From assembly GCA_026826555.1 (NCBI GenBank), contig JAKSZT010054569.1, positions 2,091,412 to 2,155,411 of the forward strand: 64,000 bases of DNA. The letters run 5' to 3'. Position numbers and translations under genes: made by a program. Origin of the DNA: Tolypeutes matacus. Lineage: Eukaryota > Chordata > Mammalia > Cingulata > Chlamyphoridae. The notes below the pieces were generated by a model. It was not told where the DNA came from. It made no database searches and was given only the letters and a program-made list of their open reading frames with translations. Below, in pieces: positions 9,756 to 19,900 of this stretch (position 1 is its first letter; each line of letters opens with the position of its first letter).

Positions 9756-10970
9756 AGGATGGGTGAATATTAGGAAGCAGGCACAATGGTCTCTGGCTAG
9801 CTCTAGCTTTAAGATCTCGGCACAATAACCACATGTGTAGTGTGATGAGACATGACAGAGAAAGCTAGGGTGCTTGGTTTGTCTAAGCCCTAGTGTGTAT
9901 GCACTCTCATTGCATTCTATATGCTCTGCCCTCCCTTCATCCCAAAGACAACCTGTTTTAGGCTTCTAGATTGTTTGTTGGTTCACCCCTATGAAAGCTC
10001 CATCCCTTCCTCTTCTAGTCACCTTATTTACCTGGTTCTGACACATTGGGCTCTGCCTCCTGATTCTTGGGCATGTCCCCGCTTGTGAGACCTCCTGCCA
10101 GAAATTTCTGCGATGGGGCTCCCACTCCCAGCTTCCCGCAGTTGCCACCTGCTTGCCCTGTGTTCCTGCTTTCTGGCTTTCCAGCCTCTCCCTTCCTGTC
10201 ACTAGTTTAGAGCTCCATGGGACTGGTATCTGAGCATCTTGAATTTCAATCCAGTCTCTCCGTAATGTTGAGCAAGATGCTCCCACATCACTCTCCCGGT
10301 GCTTCTCTGTTTCCATTGAGATGACAATGTATATAGGGAACCTCACCTCCCCTTGTAGTAGCAAAGACTCACCCTTACTCAAGATTCCTTTCCTGTTGCT
10401 AGAGGTTCTTCATAAAGCTTAAGTACACTGAGCTATTGGAATGATCTTACTCAGATATTACCAGTCAGAGAACATTGTGGAACCTCAACTTTTCTAACAT
10501 TCTCAGAATTAAGCATGCAATGAAAATGGTTAGCTTATTCAGGAGATGTCAGCCATTAACCCATGCAAACACTCAAAAATAATGCCTTGCATTCACTGTA
10601 TTATAATGAATCCTATTAAATATAAATGACCTCCTGTCATGTGTATCCCATAGGGACTGATCCATATGTATATCATCATTTAGCATCGGGGGAAACTGTA
10701 GCCCAGACAGGTTAACTGATTTTTATAAAATTCCAAGGCTAACTATTAGGTGTTGGGGAGGTACTGGGGTTTGGGGGGATACTGCAATAAAAGCTATAAA
10801 TTCGAGTGGGGGTGGAGTGAGAAGACAAAAATATAGAATGATTTGAGTCAACAGTGCTGGGTCTGGGGTCAGGATGGGGAACAGCACAAAACAGAGGAGT
10901 AGCTGATCAAGACGTAGGAATCCAGTCTACAGTGGAGTCATCGTGTCTAAGGGCATAGAAGAAATAAGAT
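9756..10970. other. No gene seen; one weak MIR fragment
   Basis: A 138-codon frame on - (9966-10382) has a Gly/Arg/Gln-rich, non-domain composition and no splice context I trust. A weak antisense MIR fragment may lie at 10675-10752 (GGGGGAAACTGTAGCCCAGA, then GGTTAACTGA). Nothing else is recognised. Confidence 0.4.
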
Positions 10971-11125
10971 CTCCAGCAGTGCTTCCCAAAGTTTAAGTTC
11001 ATACACCCATTTCCTAGGTTACTTGTTAAAAATGCAGATTCTGATTCGGGATGTCTGGGATTCTGCATTTCTCACAAGTGATTATGGGCTACTGGCCCCC
11101 AAATCACCTTGAATAGCAAGGGTCT
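10971..11125 (+). mobile_element. MER5-like hAT DNA transposon remnant
   Basis: CAGTGCTTCCCAAAGTTTAA, TTGTTAAAAATGCAGATTCT, GGGATTCTGCATTTCTCACA and a late AATCACCTTGAATAG reproduce the order of a MER5A/B element. These are non-autonomous, Charlie-related elements with no coding capacity. Confidence 0.7.
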
Positions 11126-13028
11126 CAGGAGCCCCTGACTGGGACTGAAGAAGACCTTTCACCAATAGGAATGAAGTCCTTTCTGAAAGCCCCAGATGTG
11201 CTTCCTACATTCTAGGGCTGAGGAGGTAACTGTCAGTGGGGAATATTGGGCTATGCGTAGGTACTGAACGTCAGTCAATGGTTTTTCTCCTAGACTATAT
11301 TAGCAACAACCTCGCTTTTTGAAGTCTGAGATTTCCCCCCACCCACAATGATTAATTCAGTTGAAAGTCTTTGTGAAGGACAAAGCATGTGTTTGAAAAG
11401 AATGATTGGAAATAAGTTTTTCTGAAGGTATTTACAGCCAAGAAGCTCGCTAAACCATCCACTCTACATTGAATGGAGGGGATGATAAGCTACACAAACA
11501 CTCTGTCTTTAGCAAGCTGGAACCAAGTCAATGCTAAACTTCTCGGCAGCTCGTGGCTTCCTGCCACCTTGGTTTGCCAAGGCAGTGATGAAGGATGCCC
11601 AGATTGGAGAGCAAAACCTTGGGAGAGAAGCAAATTATGGCATCAACTTAATGGAACTCTCAAATCTTCACCCAGAGGTTGACAGCTTCTGTGATCCCAT
11701 CAGCCCAGGGTGTTTGCTGAGACTGTAGCTACTGAGAGGAATGATCAAAGCTCAGCAGGTAGAGAGAGCCTCATAGAATAGGGTCCTGCCAAGCAGAAGA
11801 GTAGATTCATGCACCAATAGCTTGGGGCAACAGATTTCAGAAAATATAGGACAACCATTACAGGGGCAAACTGGAATTTTTCTAACACCAGAATTCAACA
11901 ATATGAGGATGGGTTCATCCTTCACTGAGAAGTAATCTAAAGAATATTTCATAGGGAGAAGTGATCTTGGTGGTGGACATACCCTATTCATACAAATGCA
12001 GATCTGTATTCTGATTCCAAGTAATCAATCCTCAGAACAATTCCTGCGATAAGCCTAAAGCATGTACAATGTTGCTTGGTGATGCTCTTAGGCTCCATGC
12101 ACTAGGATGAGAGTAAGGGATAGTCTTGCCTTCTGCCCTTAGAAACGACACCTGGACTTCTTCCCACCAAGCACCCTGGTCTTGGGAGGGGCACCAGAGT
12201 CTACATCCTCAGCTCTAATAGGATCCAAGCCTGGGTTAGTTTAGCCAACAATACCCTTCCTCCCAGGGCATCTTGCAAATCCAGTGGTGGGAAGCAGAAA
12301 TTTCTCGGGCTCTGGAACCAGTTTCTCAGTAGGGACATTAAATCATCTATATAGCGTTTGAGCCTGCCAACTAAATCCCTGACCTTGCCTTCTGCTTGAT
12401 AGAACTAACTAGACAGCTCAAACTAAGGAATAGAATAATAACAAGAAAGCATCTCTAATATGTAAACTCTGCAAAGAACTTAACATTTGATAGCAGCTCA
12501 TAAGCAGAGAAGGCTTGTACATCTAGGGAAAATCACATCATTATAGTGAACCACAGGGAATGAGCGTGTTTCTTGTTGGAAATGTTTGGTTTGCCCTTTC
12601 TTCTTGGATAAGGTTTTTTGTATTAGATGTTGGTCCACAAATTAAAAATCTTGAACAAATTCCTTAGTCTCTCTGGGCCTTGATTCCTTACGTGTAAATT
12701 AATCTGGGATGCCTTCTCTTTCAGCTGTGATATTCTCATTTTTCTGGGTTTGACAATCTATCCAGCCAGGGCTGTTTCTGAACCGTGTGCTGTTCTGAGA
12801 CCATTACTTGAGATCTCTAAGCCTCTTTTTTTTTCATTCTAGCAATATTTTCCCTATCAAACATCTTCTGATCATTGGTTGAAAGATACTAGACTGAGGC
12901 AGATTTCTCTGTTAGTCTCCAACACTTAGATTTGGGTTTATATATTTCGAAATCAATCTCTTGTAAGGATACAGCAGCTGAAGGAAAGATTTCCTGAAAT
13001 TTTGACCATTCACATGCCGTCTTAAATG
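11126..13028. other. About 1.9 kb with no gene; one weak MIR fragment
   Basis: No gene is evident. At 12640-12740 a CTTGAACAAATTCCTTAGTC block followed by TCTGGGCCTTGATTCC resembles the core of a sense MIR. The frames at 11473-11991 have no recognisable protein features. Confidence 0.4.
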
Positions 13029-13126
13029 CATTTATTTTTATTTTATTTTAGGAGATAGCAGGGATTGAACCTGGGACCTCGTACATGGGAAGCAGGTGCT
13101 CAACCACTTAGCTACACCCACTCCCC
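13029..13126 (-). mobile_element. DAS SINE monomer, antisense
   Basis: On + the antisense B-box GGGATTGAACCTGGGACCTC is at 13061-13080 and the antisense A-box end GCTACACCCACTCCCC at 13111-13126. The tail appears as the T-rich block at 13030-13050. Flanking TTAAATG on both sides is a weak target-site duplication. Confidence 0.87.
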
Positions 13127-14294
13127 TTAAATGGGTTTTAAGGTTTGATATCTGTAAAGCATGTGCCTGCAGAATAGCAACCAGGAACATAGGTAAAACA
13201 TTCTGAGTGCCAGGCCAGTTCTCTTTTCCTTATGGCAGAGAAACTAGGCAATGACCTCTCTTCTGTGCTCCGTCAAGGCTTAGGGGTCCCAAGGAGGTGG
13301 CAGATAGCTGGGAAGAGCAAGATCTGATTTATTGCTCTGATTAGTCATGGAGGGCAGGACAGGCACTGCTCTGGTGTCGGACTCTCTCTTGGGAGACTGT
13401 GAGAACATTATTCTCCTTGCACACTGGGAACATTTGCTTCTGCTTCAAGAACAGAAAGGGTTGCATAAACATTTTAATATTGCATGAGGCTTGTATAAGA
13501 CTGACTGAATATGTGAATGCTAAACCCTGACACATAAGGAGAGAGAGAAAGACTGGTAAAGACCTAAGATTGTCTTTTTTTTTTTTTTTTATCAGCTGGA
13601 GAGACTGTCTGTAATACCTCAGAATATTTTGATGATTACCAGTATACAATTTTGTCTTGGTGGTATATCAAAAGCCCATAATAGATCAAGTCCCCAAACC
13701 AAAAACTATAGGACTATTTCCTACTCTTGCTTGATTTTCCATATAAAGAAGTCTCATAAAATCATAGCCACTGTCTTCCTTTTTCCTCCAGTGGTTTGGG
13801 TTTTACAGCTGGGTTTCTACTACCCCAGATGGAGAGGCTGGCTTCATGGAAATTTCATAACTATGATCTGTTTGTCTTTCCTATGGTCATGACAGAGCTA
13901 CTCGAGAGGAGAACTCAGGGCAAGCCAGTCCAAGGAAGACACTTCTCACCTGAGAGGGCTTTGGGGAGAGCAGTTGTGTAGGGACAACCAGTTTGTTTGG
14001 TTTACAATTCACGGGACCAAGCTATGGGTCACCAAGTATCTTTAGTCATGATCCACTTGCCTCCAGAAACATTTCTTACAACTTCTCTCTTCCAATCCGT
14101 ACAATCCCAACTTCCAGTTGTTCTTTTTGGCTTCCTAACTGGGTTCCTTTATCTGAATCCGCATCTGTTCAATCCATGGTACATACCAACAGGTGGGTTT
14201 TGTTTTTTAATACACAGGGATCTTTTCAAGATAAAAAGCTTAAAATCACTCAAAGGTTTCTTTTAGGATTCCTTTAGATAGGAAACATCATCCT
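13127..14294. other. No gene seen; poly-T at 13575
   Basis: A run of 18 T at about 13575-13592 could be the tail of an antisense insertion, but no body is recognisable next to it. Overlapping frames at 13629-14277 have no recognisable product. Confidence 0.4.
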
Positions 14295-14295
14295 T

Positions 14296-14337
14296 CAGCT
14301 GGAGTATCAAGTCCTCCAGCTGGAGTATCAAGTCCTC
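14296..14337. repeat. 21-bp direct duplication, two copies
   Basis: The 21-bp unit beginning CAGCTGGAGTATCAAGTCCT occurs twice head to tail without mismatch, at 14296-14316 and 14317-14337. It is a small recent tandem duplication. Confidence 0.9.
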
Positions 14338-14374
14338 CCACTTACTCTCCAGCTGTAACTGTCAGTGTTTCCTG

Positions 14375-14610
14375 CCTTGCACTCCGTGATCCAACCCTAC
14401 TGACTTTCTTTACATTCCTTGAATGTGCCAAGGTCTCTTGTTCCTCATGTTCTTTAGTTTCCTTTCTCTGTCCTATCTGTCTCTCCTCAACTGTAATTTC
14501 ATTAGGACATGGGTTGAGCTACGCCCATTTTGCTCATAGCTGTGCCCCAGTGCCTAAAGGAGAATTTAGCCAATAATAGGTTGGCTAAATACATATGTGT
14601 CTAGTGAACA
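14375..14610 (+). mobile_element. L2 LINE fragment (probable)
   Basis: TACATTCCTTGAATGTGCCA, TAATTTCATTAGGACATGGG and TGTGCCCCAGTGCCTAAAGG parallel the 3' half of L2 ('ggaacatgcc...actgtaa...gcagggact...ccagcgcctagcaca'). The copy is diverged and its edges are approximate. Confidence 0.6.
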
Positions 14611-14747
14611 GGTGGACCAATGAAATGAAGCAAAAAAGGGAGTAAATGTCTGGAAAGTAGAAAGTAGCCCCTTCTACTTAGAATCATTGAATTCAGAGAT
14701 AGAGGCCAGAACTGAGAGCGATCTTAGGGAGAATATAAGCAACAACC
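14611..14747. other. No gene seen
   Basis: Short unique spacer between the L2 fragment and the long antisense DAS SINE. The end of it (TAAGCAACAACC) is the likely insertion target. Confidence 0.4.
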
Positions 14748-15160
14748 TTTTTTTTTTTTTTTTAATGGAGTTTAATATTTTATTATTTTAATTAATTTAT
14801 CCCTCCCCACCTTGTTGTTTGCACTTGCTGTCTGCTCTCTGTGTCCATTCGCTGTGTGGACACAGCGAATGTCTGCTTGTCTTCTCTTTGGGAGGCACCA
14901 GGAACTGAACCTCAGGCCTCCCATGTGGGAGTGAGGCGATCAATCGCTTGAGCCACCTCAGCTCCCTTCTTTGTTGTGTCTCTCATTGTCTTTCCTCTTT
15001 GTGTCACCTTGTTGTGTCACCCTGTTTCATCAGATTGCCACATCTGCCTGTCACGCCAGCTCACTATCTTGCTTGTCTTCTCCAGGAGGCACTGGGAACC
15101 AAACCCAGGACCTCCCATATGGTAGGCAGGAGCTCAATCACTTGAGCCACATCCACTTCC
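14748..15160 (-). mobile_element. Long DAS SINE (two tRNA-like units), antisense
   Basis: Reading on + gives the antisense: poly-T tail 14748-14764, a GTCTGCTCTCTGTGTCC linker, the first tRNA-like unit ending AGCCACCTCAGCTCCC (14887-14966), a linker with TTGTTGTGTCACCCTG, and the second unit 15085-15160 ending AGCCACATCCACTTCCC. Both units keep a B-box antisense (GAACTGAACCTCAGGCCTCC, then GGGAACCAAACCCAGGACCT). The layout equals that of the sense copy at 18020-18391. Flanking AGCAACAACC and AGCAACCTCA is an imperfect target-site duplication. A perfect 26-bp hairpin lies in its linker. Confidence 0.92.
14846..14871. repeat. Perfect 12-bp inverted repeat within the SINE linker
   Basis: CATTCGCTGTGT, a 2-base GG loop and ACACAGCGAATG form a perfect 12-bp stem. 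The related linker at about 60070-60120 does not contain the second arm, so it probably arose in this copy by local foldback or template switching. Confidence 0.95.
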
Positions 15161-15167
15161 CAGCAAC

Positions 15168-15275
15168 CTCATTTTATAGGTGAAGCAACCAAGACTCTGA
15201 GAAGCCAAGTGATTCACTCAACATCACACAGCCAGCTAATGGACTAGGACTAGAATTCAGGTCTCCTAAAGTCTA
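15168..15275 (-). repeat. MIR SINE fragment, antisense
   Basis: CATTTTATAGGTGAAGCAAC, AGAAGCCAAGTGATTCACTC and CATCACACAGCCAGCTAATG are the antisense MIR core ('cattttacagatgaggaaactgagg...aaggtcacacagctagtaa'). Its continuation probably lies on the other side of the long DAS insertion. Confidence 0.75.
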
Positions 15276-15344
15276 TTCCAATAATTCTCCTGTAACCCAT
15301 TCTATATTCCCAAAGTCTTAATGTTTGCTGATTCCTAGAACATA

Positions 15345-15402
15345 AGAGATGGAGAGAGCCATGCGGGAAAAAAAAAAAAAAAAAAAAAAAGAGATGGAGA
15401 GA
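15345..15402 (+). mobile_element. Tail-only retroinsertion (poly-A with direct repeats)
   Basis: AGAGATGGAGAGA occurs at 15345-15357 and again at 15390-15402. Between the copies lie only GCCATGCGGG and about 22 A residues. The direct repeats are the signature of L1-type target-primed insertion, and the near absence of a body makes this an extreme 5' truncation. A slippage-expanded A run between chance repeats is the less likely alternative. Confidence 0.85.
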
Positions 15403-15475
15403 ATCTCTGTCATTTTATGAGTGAGAAACTTCACTGAGGCTCAGAGCTCCTGAGGGACTTGCTCCAGGTCAGTTT
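15390..15475 (-). repeat. Possible MIR fragment, antisense
   Basis: TCATTTTATGAGTGAGAAAC, CTGAGGCTCAGAG and GGACTTGCTCCAGGTCA follow the antisense MIR core in order. The copy is diverged. Confidence 0.55.
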
Positions 15476-15490
15476 TTGTGAATTGCCCCA

Positions 15491-15678
15491 GTCTAGATAG
15501 GAACAGGGATCAGCTTCTCATTCACAGCCATTGCCAAGTTTGGATAGGAACAGGGATCAGCTTCTCAGTACAGCCATTGCCAAGTCTGGATAAGCACAGG
15601 GATCAGCTTCTCAGTCACAGCCATTGCCAAGTCTGGATAGGAACAGGGATCAGCTTCTCAATCACAGCCATTGCCAAG
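15491..15678. repeat. 47-bp minisatellite, four units
   Basis: Four units of 46-47 bp fill 15491-15678 (188 bases), each built on GATAGGAACAGGGATCAGCT and CAGCCATTGCCAAG. The units differ by a few substitutions and one 1-base deletion. The open frame over it shows repeated peptides only because the unit recurs. A 47-bp unit shifts frame each time, so it is not coding. Confidence 0.95.
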
Positions 15679-17309
15679 CTGAAATAAGGCAACTAGTGAG
15701 TGAACAAGCACCTGACCTTTGACTATACGTGAGGCCAGCATGATGCCCCTCAGCAAGTGGGCAGAATTCAGATTCAGCTATGACACATTCACATTTCCTC
15801 CTCATTCTCTAAACCCAGAGCAGGTTCTGCCTTTGTCTCCCCTCTGTTTAATCTGCCTGGCCCTTCAGTTTTCTAGTGTGGTCTTATAAACCACTAGCAG
15901 ATGCTAGATAGTGGTCCCAAACCAACCAAGTGGGAGCCAAGGCCTTTGGATTCCAGATCTCCCCCTTGGACGGAGTGGGAGACCTGGAACAACTCATCAT
16001 TCTGTTTTGGTTCCTCCCTCAGCGGAATCAGGGAGCATCTAGGGCCTGGGAGTTGACTTTGCTCAAGAAATGTGCCCCAAATCCTTTGGACTCCTTAGGG
16101 GAAAGGACAATATAGATTACAGACATCATCATTATCCTTTCCTTTGGAAGGTCAGGATTTCAGATTTATAAGCTAAACAAACAGGGGCTGAGAAAGCTTC
16201 ACAGAACCCTTTCACTCCCTAAGAGGCCACAAGGAAGATCAGGGCAACGTGTGAGATAACCACCTTGGGATGGCCCGTTGGCCCCCACATCCTCCATCTG
16301 TGCTCATCTGCTGGAGGGTGACTTGGGGAGAAGCAGTTCAGACAAGACTGATTTTCTTTGGTTAAGACTAAATTGTGGCCAGTAGGCAGGAGATTGAGTT
16401 TCCCTTCTCTTCCCCCAGGCCTGAGGAGTGGGGATAGTAGAGGGAGGCCAGGACAATACAATGTGTGAAATGCATTCCAGGAGTCTTCCAGGTGGTGCTG
16501 GGAAGATATCAGGAGCCAAGTAGTTTGGAGTAATTGAGCGCCCCAGAACCCTCACAGATGCATTTCATCAAGGAGATGTGGCCAGGGCTGGGGTGGGGGT
16601 GGAGGGAAGATAAAGCTGGCTTCCTTTTCATTTTCATTTGTGGAGGTTGATCTTGGTCTTCTAGTGGCAGGAGGACTGAGTCACAGGATCAGAACTTCTC
16701 CCTGGGAGGGCCTCTTGGCCCTGAAATTCAGGGCTTCTTCACTTTTATGTCCTATGCAAGAGAAATTTATCATTGGTGCTCATCCCCCAGAATCCTCCCA
16801 AGGAGGTAGATCCTTGAAGAGAGGGGAAAGGAAGGAAGAATAAAACTAAGCTAGACCCTGGAATAGATTGAGTTTCTTCCCTGTGACTGAGAGGACAGTC
16901 TCCCTGGAAACCTCTGCAGTAAGAGTATGAGAGGATGGAAGGTGGAATGGGGAAGAATGCCGCCTATTATTCTCACAACCTCATCTCTCTCTGGTACCAG
17001 CAATGGAAGAACAGAAGGTGGGTTCCACATGGCACCACCTTCCCTGAACTACATTTGGTTTGGCAGAACTCTTCATTTACTCCTCTGGTAGGGCCTTCAG
17101 GGGACCACCTTCCATCACCCAGGCAGACTACAGGACTATCCCTTTCCTCTTTCTTTGCCACACATCTTCACTCTTTCCCCCCATTCACCCCTTTGATGGC
17201 AACTTCTACCCTAAGACAAATGTACTGAGGTTAAAGTCTATATGGGATCTGAGTATTAGGAACAGAAAAAGGAGGAGAAAGAGGAGGAGGACTGTAGCAG
17301 TTACAGCTC
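15679..17309. other. About 1.6 kb with no gene or clear repeat
   Basis: Overlapping frames on both strands at 16219-17320 (61-97 codons) have no recognisable protein features. The purine-rich patch near 17262-17290 (AGGAGGAGAAAGAGGAGGAG) is low complexity. Confidence 0.4.
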
Positions 17310-17480
17310 CAATTCTTTGAATCCCATATGGCAAGCACTTTGTTAGGTTTCTGACATCACATCATCTCTTTTCTTCTGAGAGGAAGGTCAGTTAAGGGAC
17401 TCATCCAAGGTAACAAAACTAGTCAGTGGCAAAGCCAGGATCAAACTCAGGACTTATAGGCTCTGAAGTCTGTGTCCTTT
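17310..17480 (-). repeat. MIR SINE fragment, antisense
   Basis: AAGCACTTTGTTAGGTTTCT, GAGGAAGGTCAGTTAAGGGA, CTCATCCAAGGTAACAAAAC, CAGTGGCAAAGCCAGGATCA and CTCTGAAGTCTGTGTCC match the antisense MIR order. The usual GAGGAAACTGAGG block is eroded. Confidence 0.65.
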
Positions 17481-17638
17481 AAGATACTAAGAAGACAAGG
17501 ATTTCACACAGCTACATCTTTTTTCATGTCCTGGGACTTGCCTCATTTTCAGCTGGATCCTCTGCATTGCCCAGGCTTTCATGTCTTTTTCTGCATTGCC
17601 CAGGCTTTTGAAAAGCATCCATTAGACCTTTGGGCCAG

Positions 17639-18019
17639 TGTATTAGTTATCTACTGCTGCATAACAAATTTCCCCAAAACTTAATGGCTTAAAACAGCAA
17701 CAAACATTTATTGTATCACAGTTTTTGTGGATCAGCGATCCACAAACAGCTGGATGGCTCTGGCTCAGGTTTGCAGGCTTTACTGAACTCAAATCACAGT
17801 AGCTGCCTTCTGCCAGGGCAAATGATGAGAGAGAGGAGGTGAAGGAAGCCACAATGCCTTTTATGACCTAATCTTAGAAGTCACTTATGTGACTTCTACC
17901 ATATTCTATTCATTTGAAGTGAGTCATCAAGTCCTGCCCATCCTCAAAGAAAGAACTAAGCTATATCTCCTAAAGAGAGGAGTATCAAATAATCTGTGGA
18001 CATATTTAAAAACTATCAC
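17639..18019 (-). mobile_element. MLT1/MaLR-like LTR, antisense
   Basis: TGTATTAGTTATCTACTGCT, then AACTTAATGGCTTAAAACAG and ACATTTATTGTATCACAG, then CTTTTATGACCTAATCTTAG and CATATTCTATTCATTTGAAG, end at AATCTGTGGACATATTTAAA. On the - strand the region reads as a short LTR ending with an AATAAA-like TTTATT complement and GTTTTAAGCCATTAAG, a MaLR-type order. A DAS SINE inserted at its far end, so the LTR is older. Confidence 0.7.
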
Positions 18020-18403
18020 GGGGAAGCAGATGTGGCTCAACCAATTGAGCTCCTGCCTACCATATGGGAGGTCTTGGGTTCAGTTCCAGGTGCCTCCTGG
18101 AGAGGACAAGCAGTACAGCAAGCTGGCATGATGGGCAGGTACGGTGAGCTGATGCAGCAGGATGATGCAACAAGGAGACACAAAGAGGAAAGACAATGAG
18201 AGACACAACAAAAAAGGGAGCTGAGGTGGCTCAAGCGGTTGTGTACCTCTCTCCCACATGGGAGGTCCCAAGTTTAATTCCCAGTGCCTCCTAAATAGAA
18301 GACAAACAGATACAGAGAGCACACAGCAAATGGATACAGAGAGCAGACAGCAAGCACAAAACAATGAGAGGGGGATAAATTATAAAAAAAGAAAACACAT
18401 CAC
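18008..18403 (+). mobile_element. Long DAS SINE (two tRNA-like units), sense
   Basis: Body about 18020-18391. Unit one begins GGGGAAGCAGATGTGGCTCA and has GGTTCAGTTCCAGGTGCCTC, then a linker rich in GGAGACACAAAGAGG and AATGAGAGACACAAC. Unit two begins GGGAGCTGAGGTGGCTCAAG and has CAAGTTTAATTCCCAGTGCC, followed by an AGCAGACAGCAAGCAC linker and an A-rich tail. Flanking AAAACTATCAC and AAAACACATCAC is a diverged target-site duplication. It has the same organisation as the antisense copy at 14748-15160. Confidence 0.92.
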
Positions 18404-18889
18404 CGTCTGTTACCCAGGGCACCCCAACCTTAGGGACAGATGCTTTCCTTCTCATGCCCAATTAATACGGGTGCTGGGATTGTCTGTTTCTCACTGGCAG
18501 TGGGGTCCAACAGCAAAAAACACATATTCTGGTTGACTGGGAGGCAGGATCTTGGGTCATGGAGTGTGGATGGTGGAAGGCAAGCGATGCTTTCCGGTAA
18601 GGTTTCTCCAAGCCCTGCTCACTGGGGGAGTCCAGCTTAGGAGTTAGCGTCCTAAGAGCAAAGTCCTTTTAGCAAAAGGGAAAATAGCCTGTCTATCCTA
18701 ATGCTCTCAGCCTGCCTTTCTTGGTGCCTGCACATAAATTTATTTCCATTCAACTGGGAGCATCAATGTGGGGCGCATTGCTCATGGCAATGAAATGTCC
18801 TCTGGACAATGCGGGGCTGCATTCGGCATTGGGCCACCAGGGTGAGCAGATGTCTAGGGCATCACCCAATCATCACTCTCGTGCTAACA
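18404..18889. other. No gene seen
   Basis: Ordinary sequence. One fragment near 18742-18850 (AACTGGGAGCATCAATG, then GGACAATGCGGGGC) may be a remnant of an old DNA transposon, but I cannot name it with confidence. Confidence 0.35.
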
Positions 18890-19110
18890 GTTAATAGTAT
18901 TTGGAGAGCCAGGCTCTGATTCAAGCAGGATGAACTCATTTCCTTCCTTCATGCAATGACCCCATGAAGTCAGTACTATCATCCATTTTACAGAGGAGGA
19001 AACTGAGACACAAAGAGGCTGTAGCACCCATCCGTCATCAAGGAAGCAGCAGAGCAAACTCTGACCCAGGTAAGACTGTGACTCCAGAGTCGATGCTCTT
19101 AGGAGTGAGT
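18890..19110 (-). repeat. MIR SINE, antisense
   Basis: CATTTTACAGAGGAGGAAAC, TGAGACACAAAGAGGCTGTA and ATGCAATGACCCCATGAAGT are standard antisense MIR blocks. The final GACTCCAGAGTCGATGCTCT is the antisense tRNA-derived head. The 196-codon frame on - across this region runs through MIR and MER5 sequence and is not a gene. Confidence 0.85.
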
Positions 19111-19164
19111 CTGGGCAGCTTTCCACATAGCTCTGGCTGAAACACGGGGGAATGAAACAATGTC

Positions 19165-19380
19165 TCACAGTTTGTAATGTGATTATGAATCTCCTGGGGC
19201 CCAGGGACCTGTTGAAATGCAGATTCTGATTTAGCAGCTCCTTTGTTGGAGACTGGCATTCAATGTTTTGAACAGGCTCCCAGGTGATACTGATGGGAGG
19301 GCTGCACTTTGTCCCTGTCCCTTCCCCTCCCCCACTCCTGGGGCCATGGTGCTCCACCCTGGACTTGAGAACCACAGGTA
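19165..19380 (+). mobile_element. MER5-like hAT DNA transposon remnant
   Basis: TGAATCTCCTGGGGCCCAGG, TTGAAATGCAGATTCTGATT, CTCCCAGGTGATACTGATGG and a final CTTGAGAACCAC match MER5A landmarks. The last, complementary to the terminal inverted repeat, marks the right end at about 19376. Confidence 0.75.
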
Positions 19381-19620
19381 GGGGGTGGGTTGGGGGGTGT
19401 GGGGAAGTAAAAGAGAAACCTTTTGTCTGTGCCCCATCCTCAGAGATTCTGGTTCCGTTGGCCTGGGGTGGCACCCACCCCCTCCTCCCGTGAAGCCAGG
19501 ATGAGTTCTAAGGCCTGAGGGGTAAATCTCCACATTACTGAGAACATCTCCTCATAGCCCCACCTAGTCAAGGGTGAACAGATCTCCTTTCCCTTTGCTG
19601 GGTGGGGGCTCTCCATGGGG
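19381..19620. other. No gene seen
   Basis: G-rich and C-rich patches (GGGGGTGGGTTGGGGGGTGT at 19381-19400, CACCCCCTCCTCCC at about 19476). No recognised repeat. Confidence 0.4.
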
Positions 19621-19900
19621 AGGACAACCCCGCTCTGGGCCGGTCACTACCAGACCCCTTGCCTGCTGCCTGCCGAGTGACGGAAGGATTGGGGACCGAG
19701 GAGTTGAGAGCTGCATTACTTATGCAACGGAATATTCTTCGAGCGCTAATGGGCTGTCTTGCTTTGGGGAAGAACAGCGGGCGCACTGTCAGCCTCCGGA
19801 GCGGGGCCAGCCTAGCAAACCTGCGCTCTGTTCCCCACCAGCCCCTGTTGGGGATGCAGCACACGCACCCGAGCCGGGCTTCCTCTAACGTCTCATTTTG
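19621..19900. promoter_or_regulatory. CpG-rich, repeat-free candidate regulatory segment
   Basis: By hand count, these 280 bases are about 61% G+C with 17 CpG dinucleotides, giving an observed/expected ratio near 0.65, well above the sparse CpG elsewhere. Two of the longest frames overlap here on + (104 and 118 codons) and one on - (117), all with low-complexity composition, as expected for GC-rich sequence and not for a gene. TTACTTATGCAAC near 19718 resembles a C/EBP site. It could be a small CpG island, an enhancer, or an unannotated first exon. I cannot tell these apart by eye. Confidence 0.45.

Noticed and set aside
15478..15687. Frame with repeated peptides
   Set aside because: A 47-bp tandem repeat gives shifted peptide repeats. 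It has no start or splice support.
18884..19474. 196-codon frame on -, the longest in the window
   Set aside because: It runs across antisense MIR (18890-19110) and MER5-like (19165-19380) sequence, has no recognisable domain and competes with other long frames, so it is a chance frame.
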